DNA from: Blastococcus_B deserti
Lineage (GTDB): Bacteria; Actinomycetota; Actinomycetes; Mycobacteriales; Geodermatophilaceae
DNA: 64,000 nt
Reading direction: 5' to 3'
Assembly (NCBI RefSeq): GCF_042682525.1
Contig: NZ_JBHUHP010000001.1
Coordinates: forward strand, 620,001 to 684,000
This document shows, piece by piece, positions 52,561 to 61,122 of this stretch; position 1 is the first letter of the stretch, and each line of letters begins with the position of its first letter. The translations under genes and the position numbers were made by a program. The notes under the pieces are model-generated. The model saw only the letters and a list, made by a program, of their open reading frames with translations. It was not told the origin of the DNA and searched no databases.

Positions 52561-53666
52561 CCGGCGCGGGACGTCGGTCGTCCGGGGAAGGAGAGGACCA
52601 CCTGACCGGCTGCCCGCTCCCTCCGGGCGAGGGCGAGGAGGACCGACGGCCCCTCGTCCACCGGCACGACGTCCGTGACCACGTGCCGGCGCAGCGCCGC
52701 ACCGTGCGCGACGAGGAGGTCTGCCGTCTCCCCGGCGAGGCGGTACCGGTCCCAGCTGCCGGCGAAGCCGCGGGGCACCCGCGCGATCTGGGCGCACCGG
52801 ATCGTCAGCCCGTTGTGGTGGAACTCTTCGCCGAGACGCAGCTCGGACCCGCCGTCCTGGTAGAACGCCAGATCGATGACGGCGCCCTGCGGGCGGAGGC
52901 TGCGCAGGGCCTCGTGCAGGACGGCGGCGCGCCCGCGGCACTGGAACACCAGGTCCGCGCCGCGGTCGCCGGGGCCGTGCACCCAGCGGTCCTTGCACCA
53001 CCGCCACGCGGAGTCGGCGTCCACCGCCTGCAGCCCCAGGGCGGTGGCCGTGGCCCGGCGAGCGAGGTCGGGATCGGCGACCGCGACGTCACCCGCCCCG
53101 TGGTGGGCCGCGAAGAGCGCCGTCAGCAACCCCACGACCCCCGCGCCGGTGACCAGGACCGTCCGTCCCCGGACGCCGTCCCCGAGCGCCGACGCCGCCG
53201 TGCCGCCGAACTCCGCCGTCGCGTGGAGGAGGCCGTTGGCGCAGATCGGCCCCATCTGGGCCAGGTAGATCGCGAGGACGGGGTCGAGGTCGGCGGGAAC
53301 GGGCACGACCACGTCCTGCGGGGCGAGGACGTGGTGCGAGCGGTGTCCGTAGGCGGCGGCCACCAGGCCGCCGACGGGGAGGTCGGGGCGGCGGCTGTCC
53401 ACCACCTCGGCGACCTCCATGTAACCCATCGCGCGGAGCGGGTACCGGCGGGACCCGGCGCCGGGCACGAAGACGCCGAGATCGGGATCGCGCCGGGCGG
53501 TGAAGGCGGGATCGGTGCCCTTCACGTAGGCGAGTTCCGTGCCCGCCGACACGCCGCTGTAGAGCGTCCGGACCGACGCGCCACCCGCAGGCACCTCGGG
53601 CAGCGCGGAGTCGAAGATCGCCGGCTCGTAGGGGGCCCGCACCCCCAGCGACCGGCACTCAGTCAT
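52557..53666 (-). CDS. Zinc-independent MDR family dehydrogenase
   Basis: A 369-residue medium-chain dehydrogenase-like protein with the nucleotide loop VLVTGAGVVGLLTALFAAHH. The zinc-ligand Cys residues of alcohol dehydrogenases are missing: the usual GICGTD is SGVSAGTE. An odd His-rich segment (YGHRSHHV) precedes the fold core. It is the last gene of a three-gene operon with a glycosyltransferase and a Gfo/Idh/MocA oxidoreductase, so it probably acts on a sugar or sugar nucleotide. Confidence 0.82.
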   Translation of the reverse strand: MTECRSLGVRAPYEPAIFDSALPEVPAGGASVRTLYSGVSAGTELAYVKGTDPAFTARRDPDLGVFVPGAGSRRYPLRAMGYMEVAEVVDSRRPDLPVGGLVAAAYGHRSHHVLAPQDVVVPVPADLDPVLAIYLAQMGPICANGLLHATAEFGGTAASALGDGVRGRTVLVTGAGVVGLLTALFAAHHGAGDVAVADPDLARRATATALGLQAVDADSAWRWCKDRWVHGPGDRGADLVFQCRGRAAVLHEALRSLRPQGAVIDLAFYQDGGSELRLGEEFHHNGLTIRCAQIARVPRGFAGSWDRYRLAGETADLLVAHGAALRRHVVTDVVPVDEGPSVLLALARRERAAGQVVLSFPGRPTSRAG

Positions 53667-54654
53667 CGTTCCCGCCGAGAGGCATGCAGACCGGCTCGCC
53701 GTCGCGCGCGGAGCGGTCCGCGGCCCAGGCGAGAGCGTGCGTGCGCACGGCCTCCGCGTACGGGACCCGTGCCCGGGGGACCAGCCCGCGCAGGACGTCG
53801 AGGAACTCGCGGTCCTCGTCGGCGACGGGGTCCTGGCCGGAGGTCACGACCCGCTCGCCGTCCCCGCCCGCCACCCGCAGGTCGTGGTCGGTCAGCGAGC
53901 GCTCGCCCAACTCCACCGCGATGCCGTCCGCGAGGAGCTGCACGCCGACCCGGTGGCGCCGGCCCAGCAGGCGGGTGCAGGAGATGGAGCCGACCGCTCC
54001 GGACGAGAAGCGCAGAACCGTCGTCGCGGCGACCGGGACGTCGCGCCCCGGGGCGCCGGCCCGCGCGCCGGCCTCGGCGGAGTGGACGACGTCCACCTCG
54101 CCCACGAGGACCCGGGCGAGGTCGAAGATGTGCGTGGTCTGCTCGAGGACCTGACCGCCGGACCGGGCGCGATCGGACCACCACGGTGCCGCGGGTGTCG
54201 CATCGAGCCAGTACCCGAGCAGCAGCTGCGCCGGGGAGCCGGCGAGGACCCGCTCCGCCTCGCGCACCACCCCCAGGTGACGCCAGTGGTAGCCGACGGC
54301 CGTGGGGAGCCCCCGCGCGCGGACCGACTCCGCGATGCCGACCGCCGTGGCGAGGTCGTGAGCGAGCGGCTTCTCGACGAAGAAGGGCAGCGAGCGGTCG
54401 ACCGCCGCCTGCTCCAGCGGCCCGTGGGCGAACGGCGGGACGCACAGCCAGACGGCGTCGAGCTCCTCGCTCTCCAGCAGGGCGACCCCGTCGTGGTAGC
54501 CGCGCGCGCCGAACCGTGCCGCCGCCGCATCGGCCCGGTCGGGGACGGCGTCGGCCACGGCGACGACGTCCACATCCGGGAAGGACGCGAGCGCGGCCAG
54601 GTGCCGGCCGGCGATGAAACCGGTTCCGACGCACCCCACGCGCAACCGGGTCAT
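53659..54654 (-). CDS. Gfo/Idh/MocA family oxidoreductase
   Basis: A 331-residue NAD(P)-dependent sugar oxidoreductase: Rossmann loop VGCVGTGFIAGRHLAAL, the EKPLAHDL motif with the conserved Lys, GYHWRHLG and the substrate-side His in TTHIFDLARVL. The ATG overlaps the stop of the glycosyltransferase gene (ATGA), and its own stop overlaps the next start by eight bases. Substrate unknown. Confidence 0.9.
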   Translation of the reverse strand: MTRLRVGCVGTGFIAGRHLAALASFPDVDVVAVADAVPDRADAAAARFGARGYHDGVALLESEELDAVWLCVPPFAHGPLEQAAVDRSLPFFVEKPLAHDLATAVGIAESVRARGLPTAVGYHWRHLGVVREAERVLAGSPAQLLLGYWLDATPAAPWWSDRARSGGQVLEQTTHIFDLARVLVGEVDVVHSAEAGARAGAPGRDVPVAATTVLRFSSGAVGSISCTRLLGRRHRVGVQLLADGIAVELGERSLTDHDLRVAGGDGERVVTSGQDPVADEDREFLDVLRGLVPRARVPYAEAVRTHALAWAADRSARDGEPVCMPLGGNDD

Positions 54655-55880
54655 GTGCGCGCCGCCGCGGCGGGCAGCCGCGGCCCACCCAGGGCCTCGT
54701 CGTACACCGCCAGCGTCTCGGTCGCCATGCGGTGGGCGGTGAACCGCTCGAGGTAGCGGCGGCACCCCGCCTCGCCGTACCGCCTGCGCCGCTGTGGATC
54801 GGAGAGCAGTTCCGCGACGGCGGCAGCCAGGGCCCGGGGGTCACCCGGTGGTGTGAGGGTGCCGGTCTCGCCGTCGGCGACCACCTCCGCGGTCCCGAGG
54901 ACGTCGGTCGCGACGACCGGCAGGCCGGCCTGCATCGCCTCCAGGACGGCGAGCGGCATGCCCTCGTGGCGGGACGGGAACACGAACACGTCGGCGGCGT
55001 CGATCAGCAGCCGGGCGTCGCTGCGATGCCCCGGGAGGCGCACGGCGTCCCCGACCCCGAGGTCGGCCGCCCGGCGGACGAGGTCGTCGCGCAGGTGGCC
55101 CTCGCCGAGCACGACGACCGAGAGCCCCGGGAACCGGGTTGCCAGCTCCGGCGTGGCCTCGACCAGGTAGCGCTGTCCCTTCTGCTCCGTGAGCCGCCCG
55201 ACGGTCATCACCACGAGCTGATCGGGATCGAGGCCGAGCGCCGCTCGTGCCGCACAGCGGCCCGGACCCCGTCCCCGGGCGGTGATGCCGTTGGGGACGG
55301 TCGTGAGCGACGCGGTCGGCACCCCCGCTCGCTCGTAGGTCCGCCGTTGCGCGTCCGAGACGGCGATGAGCCGGTCCACCGGGGTGATCGCACGGAGCAG
55401 AGCGGCGCGCTTGGCCGGGTGCCGGAGCAGCCACGGCTGGTGCAGCGTCTGCACGACCAGCGGGACCCGTGCCCGGCGGGCCGCGCGCGCGCCATCGAAG
55501 TTCTCCCGGCCGGTGCCGACGTGGATGTGGAAGACGTCCGCGGGATGGCGTGCCAGGAAGTCGACGATCGTGTCCCCGAAGGCCGGGTCGCGCGGCCGGG
55601 GCAGCGCCGTGGTCCGCACACCGAGGCCCGCGGCCCGGTCGAGCAGGCACCGGCCACCTTCGGTCGGCCGGCAGAGCAGCGAGACGTCCGCCACCGGCCG
55701 GTATGCGGCGGCGAGCGCGAGCATGTGCTCGCCCATCCCCGCGGGGTCGGACGACGGCGTGTACAGGCAGATCCGACGGAATCGGCGCCGGCACGCGTCG
55801 GCACGGGGCGGGCCGGCGGGCTCCGGCGCCAGGGCCGGCAGAAGCCGCAAGGGGGTCGCACCGTGCGCCCTCGTCGACAT
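54651..55880 (-). CDS. GT4 family glycosyltransferase
   Basis: A 409-residue retaining glycosyltransferase of the GT-B fold. N-terminal acceptor domain: RICLYTPSSDPAGMGEHMLA and DVFHIHVGTGRENFDGAR. C-terminal donor domain: VVMTVGRLTEQKGQRYLVEA and the E-x7-E motif in RHEGMPLAVLEAMQAG. A strong ribosome binding site (GGAGGTGGT) precedes ATG 55880. First gene of the operon that continues with the two oxidoreductases; likely makes a surface or storage glycan or a glycoside. Confidence 0.92.
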   Translation of the reverse strand: MSTRAHGATPLRLLPALAPEPAGPPRADACRRRFRRICLYTPSSDPAGMGEHMLALAAAYRPVADVSLLCRPTEGGRCLLDRAAGLGVRTTALPRPRDPAFGDTIVDFLARHPADVFHIHVGTGRENFDGARAARRARVPLVVQTLHQPWLLRHPAKRAALLRAITPVDRLIAVSDAQRRTYERAGVPTASLTTVPNGITARGRGPGRCAARAALGLDPDQLVVMTVGRLTEQKGQRYLVEATPELATRFPGLSVVVLGEGHLRDDLVRRAADLGVGDAVRLPGHRSDARLLIDAADVFVFPSRHEGMPLAVLEAMQAGLPVVATDVLGTAEVVADGETGTLTPPGDPRALAAAVAELLSDPQRRRRYGEAGCRRYLERFTAHRMATETLAVYDEALGGPRLPAAAART

Positions 55881-56096
55881 ACCACCTCCGCCACCGTCCG
55901 ACCGGTAGACAGGTGCCGGCGGCCAGCGGGGGGTGAAGTCGCTGGTGCGGACCCTCGCCCGCATGGTGCCTGCGGCCGTTTCCGCTGCCAACGGGTTCCG
56001 TCGCGGCCGGCGATCGCCGGCGGGCGGTGGTCCGAGGGCCGTCGCGGCGGGACGACCGTCGACGGGCCTGGCATCCGCCCCGGTAGTTTCGGGCGC
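55881..56096. other. Divergent intergenic region, glycosyltransferase and marR genes
   Basis: 216 bases with no gene. Near the right end TAGTTT (56084-56089) lies seven bases before the marR ATG, a likely -10 box with leaderless layout. Nothing else was recognised. Confidence 0.35.
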
Positions 56097-56609
56097 ATGG
56101 TCCGACCGCTGGGGTTGCCCTTCGACCCCATCGAGCGCGCCGGCCAGGCCTGGGAGCAGCGGTTCGGCCCGGCATCGGCGATGCGCGCGGCGACGTCGGT
56201 GTTCCGGGTCCAGCAGATCCTGCTGGCACGATTCGACGAGGCCCTCAAGCCGCACCGGCTGACCTTCGCCCGCTACGAGGTGCTGGTTCTGCTCACCTTC
56301 AGTCGCACCGGGGAGCTGCCCCTCAAGGTCATCGGCAGCCGGCTGATGGTCCACCCGACGAGCGTCACCAACGCGATCGACCGGCTGGTGGCGGCCGGCT
56401 ACGTCGAGCGTCGCCCCAACCCCGCGGACGGGCGCGGTGTCCTGGCCCGGATCACCGATCCCGGCCGCTCCGTCGTGGAGGGCGCCACCGCCGCGCTGAC
56501 GAGCCTCGACTTCGGCCTCGGCGACGTGCCCGAGGACGAGCGGACGGTGCTCTTCGACATCCTGCGCAAGGTACGGATCGGCGCGGGGGACGTCGCCGAC
56601 CCGACCTGA
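56097..56609 (+). CDS. MarR family transcriptional regulator
   Basis: A 170-residue winged-helix regulator: dimer helices (SAMRAATSVFRVQQILLARF), the reading helix in GSRLMVHPTSVTNAIDRL and the wing ERRPNPADGRGVLARIT. No sensing Cys is present, so a small-molecule ligand is more likely, perhaps an acyl-CoA. It is followed after 44 bases by the acyl-CoA mutase gene, with a near-perfect 18-bp palindrome between them, so it probably controls that gene. Confidence 0.88.
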   Translation: MVRPLGLPFDPIERAGQAWEQRFGPASAMRAATSVFRVQQILLARFDEALKPHRLTFARYEVLVLLTFSRTGELPLKVIGSRLMVHPTSVTNAIDRLVAAGYVERRPNPADGRGVLARITDPGRSVVEGATAALTSLDFGLGDVPEDERTVLFDILRKVRIGAGDVADPT

Positions 56610-56628
56610 CCGGGCGGTCGACGGAACT

Positions 56629-56647
56629 TAGTTGGACGTCCTACTAT
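56629..56647 (+). promoter_or_regulatory. Operator and -10 box of the isobutyryl-CoA mutase gene
   Basis: TAGTTGGACGTCCTACTA (56629-56646) is palindromic except for one T/T pair. It overlaps the -10 box TACTAT (56642-56647), which lies six bases before the ATG at 56654. There is no ribosome binding site, so the mRNA is probably leaderless and the operator would block polymerase directly. Confidence 0.7.
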
Positions 56648-56653
56648 CTGTCC

Positions 56654-58333
56654 ATGACGGACGACGCCCGGCAGCGGTGGCAGCAGCGGTACGACGCGGC
56701 CCTGGCCGCCGGCAAGGTGCGGGACGCCGACTTCACGACGCTGTCCGGTGTCGAGGTGGCACCGGTGTACGGCCCGGCCGACGAGTCGGCCGTCCCCGGC
56801 TTCGAGCGCATCGGCTATCCCGGTGAGTTCCCGTTCACGCGTGGTCTGCACGCCACCGGCTACCGCGGCCGGGCGTGGACGATCCGCCAGTTCGCCGGGT
56901 TCGGGAACGCCAAGCAGACCAACGAGCGCTACAAGATGATCCTGGCCGAGGGCGGCGGCGGCCTGAGCGTCGCCTTCGACATGCCCACCCTCATGGGCCG
57001 CGACTCCGACGACCCGCGCAGCCTGGGCGAGGTCGGGCACTGCGGCGTCGCGATCGACAGCGCGACCGACATGGACGAGCTCTTCGACGGCATCGCGCTC
57101 GAGACCACGACGACGTCGATGACGATCAGCGGGCCGGCCGTCCCCGTCTTCTGCATGTACCTCGTCGCCGCCGAGCGCCAGGGCGCCGACGTCGGACGGC
57201 TCAACGGCACCCTGCAGACCGACATCTTCAAGGAGTACATCGCGCAGAAGGAGTGGCTGTTCGCTCCCGAGCCGCACCTGCGGCTGATCGGCGACCTGAT
57301 GGAGTACTGCGCGGAGAACATCCCGGCCTACAAGCCGATCAGCGTCTCGGGTTACCACATCCGCGAGGCCGGCTCGACCGCGGCGCAGGAGCTCGCCTAC
57401 ACGCTCGCCGACGGCTTCGCCTACGTGGAACTCGGCCTCTCCCGTGGCCTGGACATCGAGACGTTCGCCCCGGGCCTGTCCTTCTTCTTCGACGCGCACA
57501 TCGACTTCTTCGAGGAGATCGCCAAGTTCCGCGCCGCGCGCCGGATCTGGGCCCGCTGGCTGCGCGACGTGTACGGCGCGACGACCGAGAAGGCGCAGCA
57601 ACTCCGGTTCCACACCCAGACGGCCGGGGTCAGCCTCACCGCCCAGCAGCCGGACAACAACATCGTCCGGACGGCGGTCGAGGCCCTGGCCGCGGTGCTG
57701 GGCGGCACCCAGTCGCTGCACACCAACGCGCTCGACGAGGTGCTGGCCCTGCCCAGCGCCAAGGCCGCCCAGATCGCGCTGCGCACGCAGCAGGTGATCG
57801 CCGAGGAGACCGGCGTCATGAACGTCGCCGACCCGCTCGGCGGCGCGTGGTACGTGGAGGCCCTCACCGACGAGCTCGAGCGGCAGGCGGAGGAGATCTT
57901 CACCCGCATCAAGGACATGGGGACCGACGGCACCATGACCAGCGGCATCCTCCGCGGCATCGAGGACGGCTGGTTCACGGGGGAGATCGCCGAGGCCGCG
58001 TTCGTCTACCAGCGGGCCCTGGAGAAGGGCGACAAGAAGGTGGTCGGCGTCAACACGCTCACCGGCTCGGTCGACGCCCACGACACCCTCGAGATCCTGC
58101 GCGTGAGCCACCAGGTCGAGATCGACCAGAAGGCCGAGCTCGCGGAACGCCGTCGGCGGCGCGACGACGCGGCGGCCCGTGCGGCGGTGCAGCGCATGGT
58201 CGAGGTGGCCCGCACCGACCAGAACATGGTGCCGGCGATGCTGGACGCCGTGCGCGCCGAGGCCACGCTCGGCGAGATCTGCGACGCCCTGCGCACGGAG
58301 TGGGGCAGCTACACCGAACCCGCGCGGTTCTGA
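56654..58333 (+). CDS. icmA: Isobutyryl-CoA mutase large subunit (IcmA type)
   Basis: A B12-dependent acyl-CoA mutase large subunit of 559 residues without a B12-binding domain, so it needs a separate small subunit (not in this window). The two residues that separate isobutyryl-CoA mutase from methylmalonyl-CoA mutase are Phe80 (WTIRQFAGFG) and Gln198 (FKEYIAQKEW), the same residues and numbering as in Streptomyces cinnamonensis IcmA; methylmalonyl-CoA mutase has Tyr and Arg. This points to isobutyryl-CoA/butyryl-CoA interconversion, linking valine breakdown to the butyryl/crotonyl pool. The SSMTISGPAVPVF and VSGYHIREAGST regions are canonical. Related mutases of other branched acyl-CoAs cannot be excluded. 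Confidence 0.88.
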   Translation: MTDDARQRWQQRYDAALAAGKVRDADFTTLSGVEVAPVYGPADESAVPGFERIGYPGEFPFTRGLHATGYRGRAWTIRQFAGFGNAKQTNERYKMILAEGGGGLSVAFDMPTLMGRDSDDPRSLGEVGHCGVAIDSATDMDELFDGIALETTTTSMTISGPAVPVFCMYLVAAERQGADVGRLNGTLQTDIFKEYIAQKEWLFAPEPHLRLIGDLMEYCAENIPAYKPISVSGYHIREAGSTAAQELAYTLADGFAYVELGLSRGLDIETFAPGLSFFFDAHIDFFEEIAKFRAARRIWARWLRDVYGATTEKAQQLRFHTQTAGVSLTAQQPDNNIVRTAVEALAAVLGGTQSLHTNALDEVLALPSAKAAQIALRTQQVIAEETGVMNVADPLGGAWYVEALTDELERQAEEIFTRIKDMGTDGTMTSGILRGIEDGWFTGEIAEAAFVYQRALEKGDKKVVGVNTLTGSVDAHDTLEILRVSHQVEIDQKAELAERRRRRDDAAARAAVQRMVEVARTDQNMVPAMLDAVRAEATLGEICDALRTEWGSYTEPARF

Positions 58334-58377
58334 CGGCCCGGCCCAGCGGGGGCCGGAGGCTCCCCGAGGCCGGGCCG
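58334..58377 (+). terminator. Hairpin after icmA
   Basis: CGGCCCGGCC (58334-58343) pairs with GGCCGGGCCG (58368-58377), with a smaller GC-rich hairpin in the loop. It starts at the base after the stop codon. The rest of the 220-base gap up to 58554 is GC-rich DNA in which I see no gene. Confidence 0.65.
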
Positions 58378-58554
58378 GGAGATCGCCTGCGGAAGCCGGG
58401 ACGGCACCCGCTGCGGTACGGAAGGCGAGCCGCCCCGCGAGGCGGACCGACGAGTTGAGCCCGGAGGGTCCGGCGAGGAGGGCCGGAAAGGGCTCCACGC
58501 CGGTCGGGGACGCCCCGTGGCCGCGGTCGGAGCCCGGAGGGCGACAATGAGCAC

Positions 58555-59520
58555 ATGCAGCCCACGCGTCCCGGACGTCCCGACCCGCGCGCCGCAGCGC
58601 AGCAGGCCCAGATGGCCGCAGCGATGGCCGGCGCCGTCGACCTCGCCGCCGTCAAGGCGCGCTCCGAGGCCGCCGCCCGCGCACAGGCCGCCCCACCACC
58701 CAGCGCGAGTGCTCCGGCGGGTGCGCCGGGGGCGGCGGTCGTCGACGTCACGGAGGCCACCTTCCAGGCCGAGGTCCTCGACCGCTCCTTCCAGGTGCCG
58801 GTCGTCCTCGATCTCTGGGCGGAGTGGTGCGGCCCGTGCAAGCAGCTCTCCCCGGTGCTGGAGCGGCTGGCGACCGAGGGCGGCGGCTCCTGGGTACTGG
58901 CCAAGGTGGACGTCGACGCCAACCCGGCCCTGGCCCAGGGGTTGCGCGTGCAGGGCATCCCGGCGGTCAAGGCGGTCTGGCAGGGGCAGCTGGTCGCCGA
59001 GTTCAGCGGCGCGATCCCGGAGGAGCAGGCCCGCCAGTTCGTCACCGAGCTGGTACGGGCCACGACCGGGGGCGCGATCCCGGGCGCCGGCCCCGGGGAG
59101 GAGCCGGCGGACGACCCGCGGCTGGACGCCGCGGAGGCGGCGCTCGAGCGCGGTGACCTCGCCGCGGCGGAGGCGGCGTACCAGGCCATCCTCGACGCCG
59201 AGCCCGACCACCCGGAGGCCGCGCTCGCGCTCCGGCAGGTGCGGCTGTTCCGCCGGGCCGACGAGGCCGGGCCGGACGCCCTGGCCGCCGCCGACGCCGC
59301 CCCCGAGGACGTCGCGGCGCAGACCCGTGCCGCCGACTTCCTGCTGGGCACGGGCAACATCGAGGCCGCGTTCGACCGGTTGCTCGACGTCGTCCGGCGC
59401 ACCTCCGGCGAGGACCGCGACCGGGCGCGCGCACACCTGCTGGAGCTGTTCGCGGTCGTCGGGGACGACGACCCGCGCGTGGGCGCGGCCCGGCGCCAGC
59501 TCATGGCCGCGCTCTTCTGA
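58555..59520 (+). CDS. Thioredoxin-TPR protein (YbbN/CnoX-like)
   Basis: A 321-residue protein with a thioredoxin domain (about 62-170, active site WCGPC at 91-95) followed by TPR-like helices (RLDAAEAALERGDLAAAEAA, then LLGTGNIEAAFDRLLDVV). This is the layout of YbbN/CnoX, a chaperone that hands substrates to GroEL or DnaK. The E. coli protein lacks the second Cys; here both are present, so redox activity is possible. ATG 58555 is preceded by GACAAT six bases upstream. Confidence 0.88.
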   Translation: MQPTRPGRPDPRAAAQQAQMAAAMAGAVDLAAVKARSEAAARAQAAPPPSASAPAGAPGAAVVDVTEATFQAEVLDRSFQVPVVLDLWAEWCGPCKQLSPVLERLATEGGGSWVLAKVDVDANPALAQGLRVQGIPAVKAVWQGQLVAEFSGAIPEEQARQFVTELVRATTGGAIPGAGPGEEPADDPRLDAAEAALERGDLAAAEAAYQAILDAEPDHPEAALALRQVRLFRRADEAGPDALAAADAAPEDVAAQTRAADFLLGTGNIEAAFDRLLDVVRRTSGEDRDRARAHLLELFAVVGDDDPRVGAARRQLMAALF

Positions 59521-59577
59521 AGAAGGACCCCGTCCTCCCCAACCTTCGCAAGCTCAGGTCGGGGCCCGGGACGGGGC
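59521..59577. terminator. AAGGACC hairpin repeat between convergent genes
   Basis: AGAAGGACCCCGTCC begins right after one stop codon and the element ends right at the stop codon (TAG) of the convergent gene. CCCCGTCC pairs with GGACGGGG, around an imperfect inner stem. One 57-base element therefore fills the whole gap and can terminate both transcripts. Confidence 0.75.
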
Positions 59578-60966
59578 CTAGATGCCGACGTCGCAGGCGC
59601 TGACGCCGTCGACGAAGCCGCCACGGAAGATGTCGACGAGCTGGAAGCCGGAGAGGTCGGCCGCCCCCAGGACGTCCGGCTGGACGCCGTACTCCAGCAG
59701 GAACAGCACGCTCTCGTCGAGGTCCCCCGGCGAGATCAGGGCACCGGGGACCTTGCGGTTGTAGACCTGTGCGCTGAACCAGCCTGTCAGGCAGACCGCG
59801 GACCGCAGGGCGTCGGGGTCGGCGGGGTCGAGGCCCAGCTGGTCGCGTGCGCCCAGCGCGTACGGGATGGCGATCGCGGTGGCCACCGCGAAGTCGCCGA
59901 GCCGGTAGGCGTCCGTGGTGAGGTCCCGCTCGTCGTAACCGACGAGGTTCCCGTCGGCGCAGTACACCAGGTCGCGGTCGTCGGGCGCGCAGTCCGGAGC
60001 GGTGCCCTCGAACGCCTCGATCGGGGGCGGGTCGAAGCGCTGGCCGAAGACCTCGCTGAAGGCGCGCTCCCAGAAGGCGGGCAGTGCCCCCTCGACCAGT
60101 TCGACGAGGTCCCCGTAGGGCAGGTTGCCCTGGCGCCGGAAGTCGGCGTCGGTCGTGAACTGGCCCTGGGTGAAGACCCGGTCCGGGCCGAAGTTGTCCC
60201 GGCAGGCGGTGGCGCCGTCGTCGAACCCCTCCTGGAACGCCGAGGCCCGGTCGAAGTAGGAGCCGTGCGCCGACTCCGCCGCCGAGCTGGTGCCCACCGG
60301 GTCGCGCAGCTGGAAGTACCCGCGCAGCAGTTCGTCGAGCTCCGGGGCCCGGAGCCGGGAGTGCTCGGCCTCGCCCTCGGCGACCCATCGGGTCCACGCG
60401 CCCGCCAGACAGTCGGCCTGGGTCTCGGTGGCGATCGACGACTCGGGCAGGCCCACCCTGGCCTGCACCGCGTGCCCGAACTCGTGCGCCATGACCATCG
60501 CCGGGATGAAGCGGCCGAACTGGTCGGCCAGCTCGGCGAGGAAGGCCCGGTCGTAGGTGATGGCGTCGGAGTTGGGCGCGTCGGGAGCCTGGCAGTAGAA
60601 CGCGTTGTTCTCCGCCTCCAGCGGCTGGGCGCCGCACCCCACGCCCTGGGGGAACTCCCCGGGGTCCACGTTGCCGGGGTCGACGCTGAAGTAGCCGCCC
60701 TGCAGGGGACGGAACTTTTGCCCGAAGACCTCCGGAAGCTGCTCGGACCAATAGGTCTCGAGGTCGGCCAGTGCGTTGCGGGCGAGCACGTCCACGGGCT
60801 CGTCGGTGGCGCCCTGCACGGTCACCTCACCGCCGGCGGTGTCGCGCACGGGTGGTTCGACGACAGTGGGCCGGCCGATGACCACCGTCGCGCAGCCGCT
60901 CAGGCAGAGGACGCCGACCAGGATCGGCACGGCGGCTCGTGCACGGCGCCGGAGCAGATGGTCCAT
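59578..60966 (-). CDS. Lipoprotein neutral zinc metallopeptidase (copy 1)
   Basis: A 462-residue lipoprotein: signal peptide with lipid-anchored Cys25 (LCLSGC), then a YpfJ-type neutral zinc metallopeptidase domain with HEFGH at 161-165 and the third ligand in ETQADCLAGAW. Several Cys residues in the mature part may form disulfides. A clear AAGGAG lies before ATG 60966. It is a paralogue of the next gene upstream, about half identical by eye, in the same orientation. Confidence 0.88.
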   Translation of the reverse strand: MDHLLRRRARAAVPILVGVLCLSGCATVVIGRPTVVEPPVRDTAGGEVTVQGATDEPVDVLARNALADLETYWSEQLPEVFGQKFRPLQGGYFSVDPGNVDPGEFPQGVGCGAQPLEAENNAFYCQAPDAPNSDAITYDRAFLAELADQFGRFIPAMVMAHEFGHAVQARVGLPESSIATETQADCLAGAWTRWVAEGEAEHSRLRAPELDELLRGYFQLRDPVGTSSAAESAHGSYFDRASAFQEGFDDGATACRDNFGPDRVFTQGQFTTDADFRRQGNLPYGDLVELVEGALPAFWERAFSEVFGQRFDPPPIEAFEGTAPDCAPDDRDLVYCADGNLVGYDERDLTTDAYRLGDFAVATAIAIPYALGARDQLGLDPADPDALRSAVCLTGWFSAQVYNRKVPGALISPGDLDESVLFLLEYGVQPDVLGAADLSGFQLVDIFRGGFVDGVSACDVGI

Positions 60967-61077
60967 GCCTGCTCCTTCGGCGCCCCGGCGGCTCCGCAAA
61001 CCCCGGCGCCGTCGCGCGCGTCCGGAGAGTGGCGCCGGCGGGCATGCGGCCGCGCCCGGGGGCTCGTCACGGGCATG

Positions 61078-61109
61078 CGGGCCCGGAGGGACGGGTTCCT
61101 CCGGGCCCG
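61078..61109 (-). terminator. Terminator between the two metallopeptidase genes
   Basis: CGGGCCCGGAGG (61078-61089) pairs perfectly with CCTCCGGGCCCG (61098-61109) over an 8-base loop. It lies 13 bases beyond the stop of the upstream gene, so the two paralogues are probably separate transcripts. Confidence 0.75.
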
Positions 61110-61122
61110 TCCGGGAGTCCCC

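Noticed and set aside
56654..58333. Methylmalonyl-CoA mutase
   Set aside because: Phe80 and Gln198 replace the Tyr and Arg needed for the methylmalonyl carboxylate, and there is no B12 domain in the chain.
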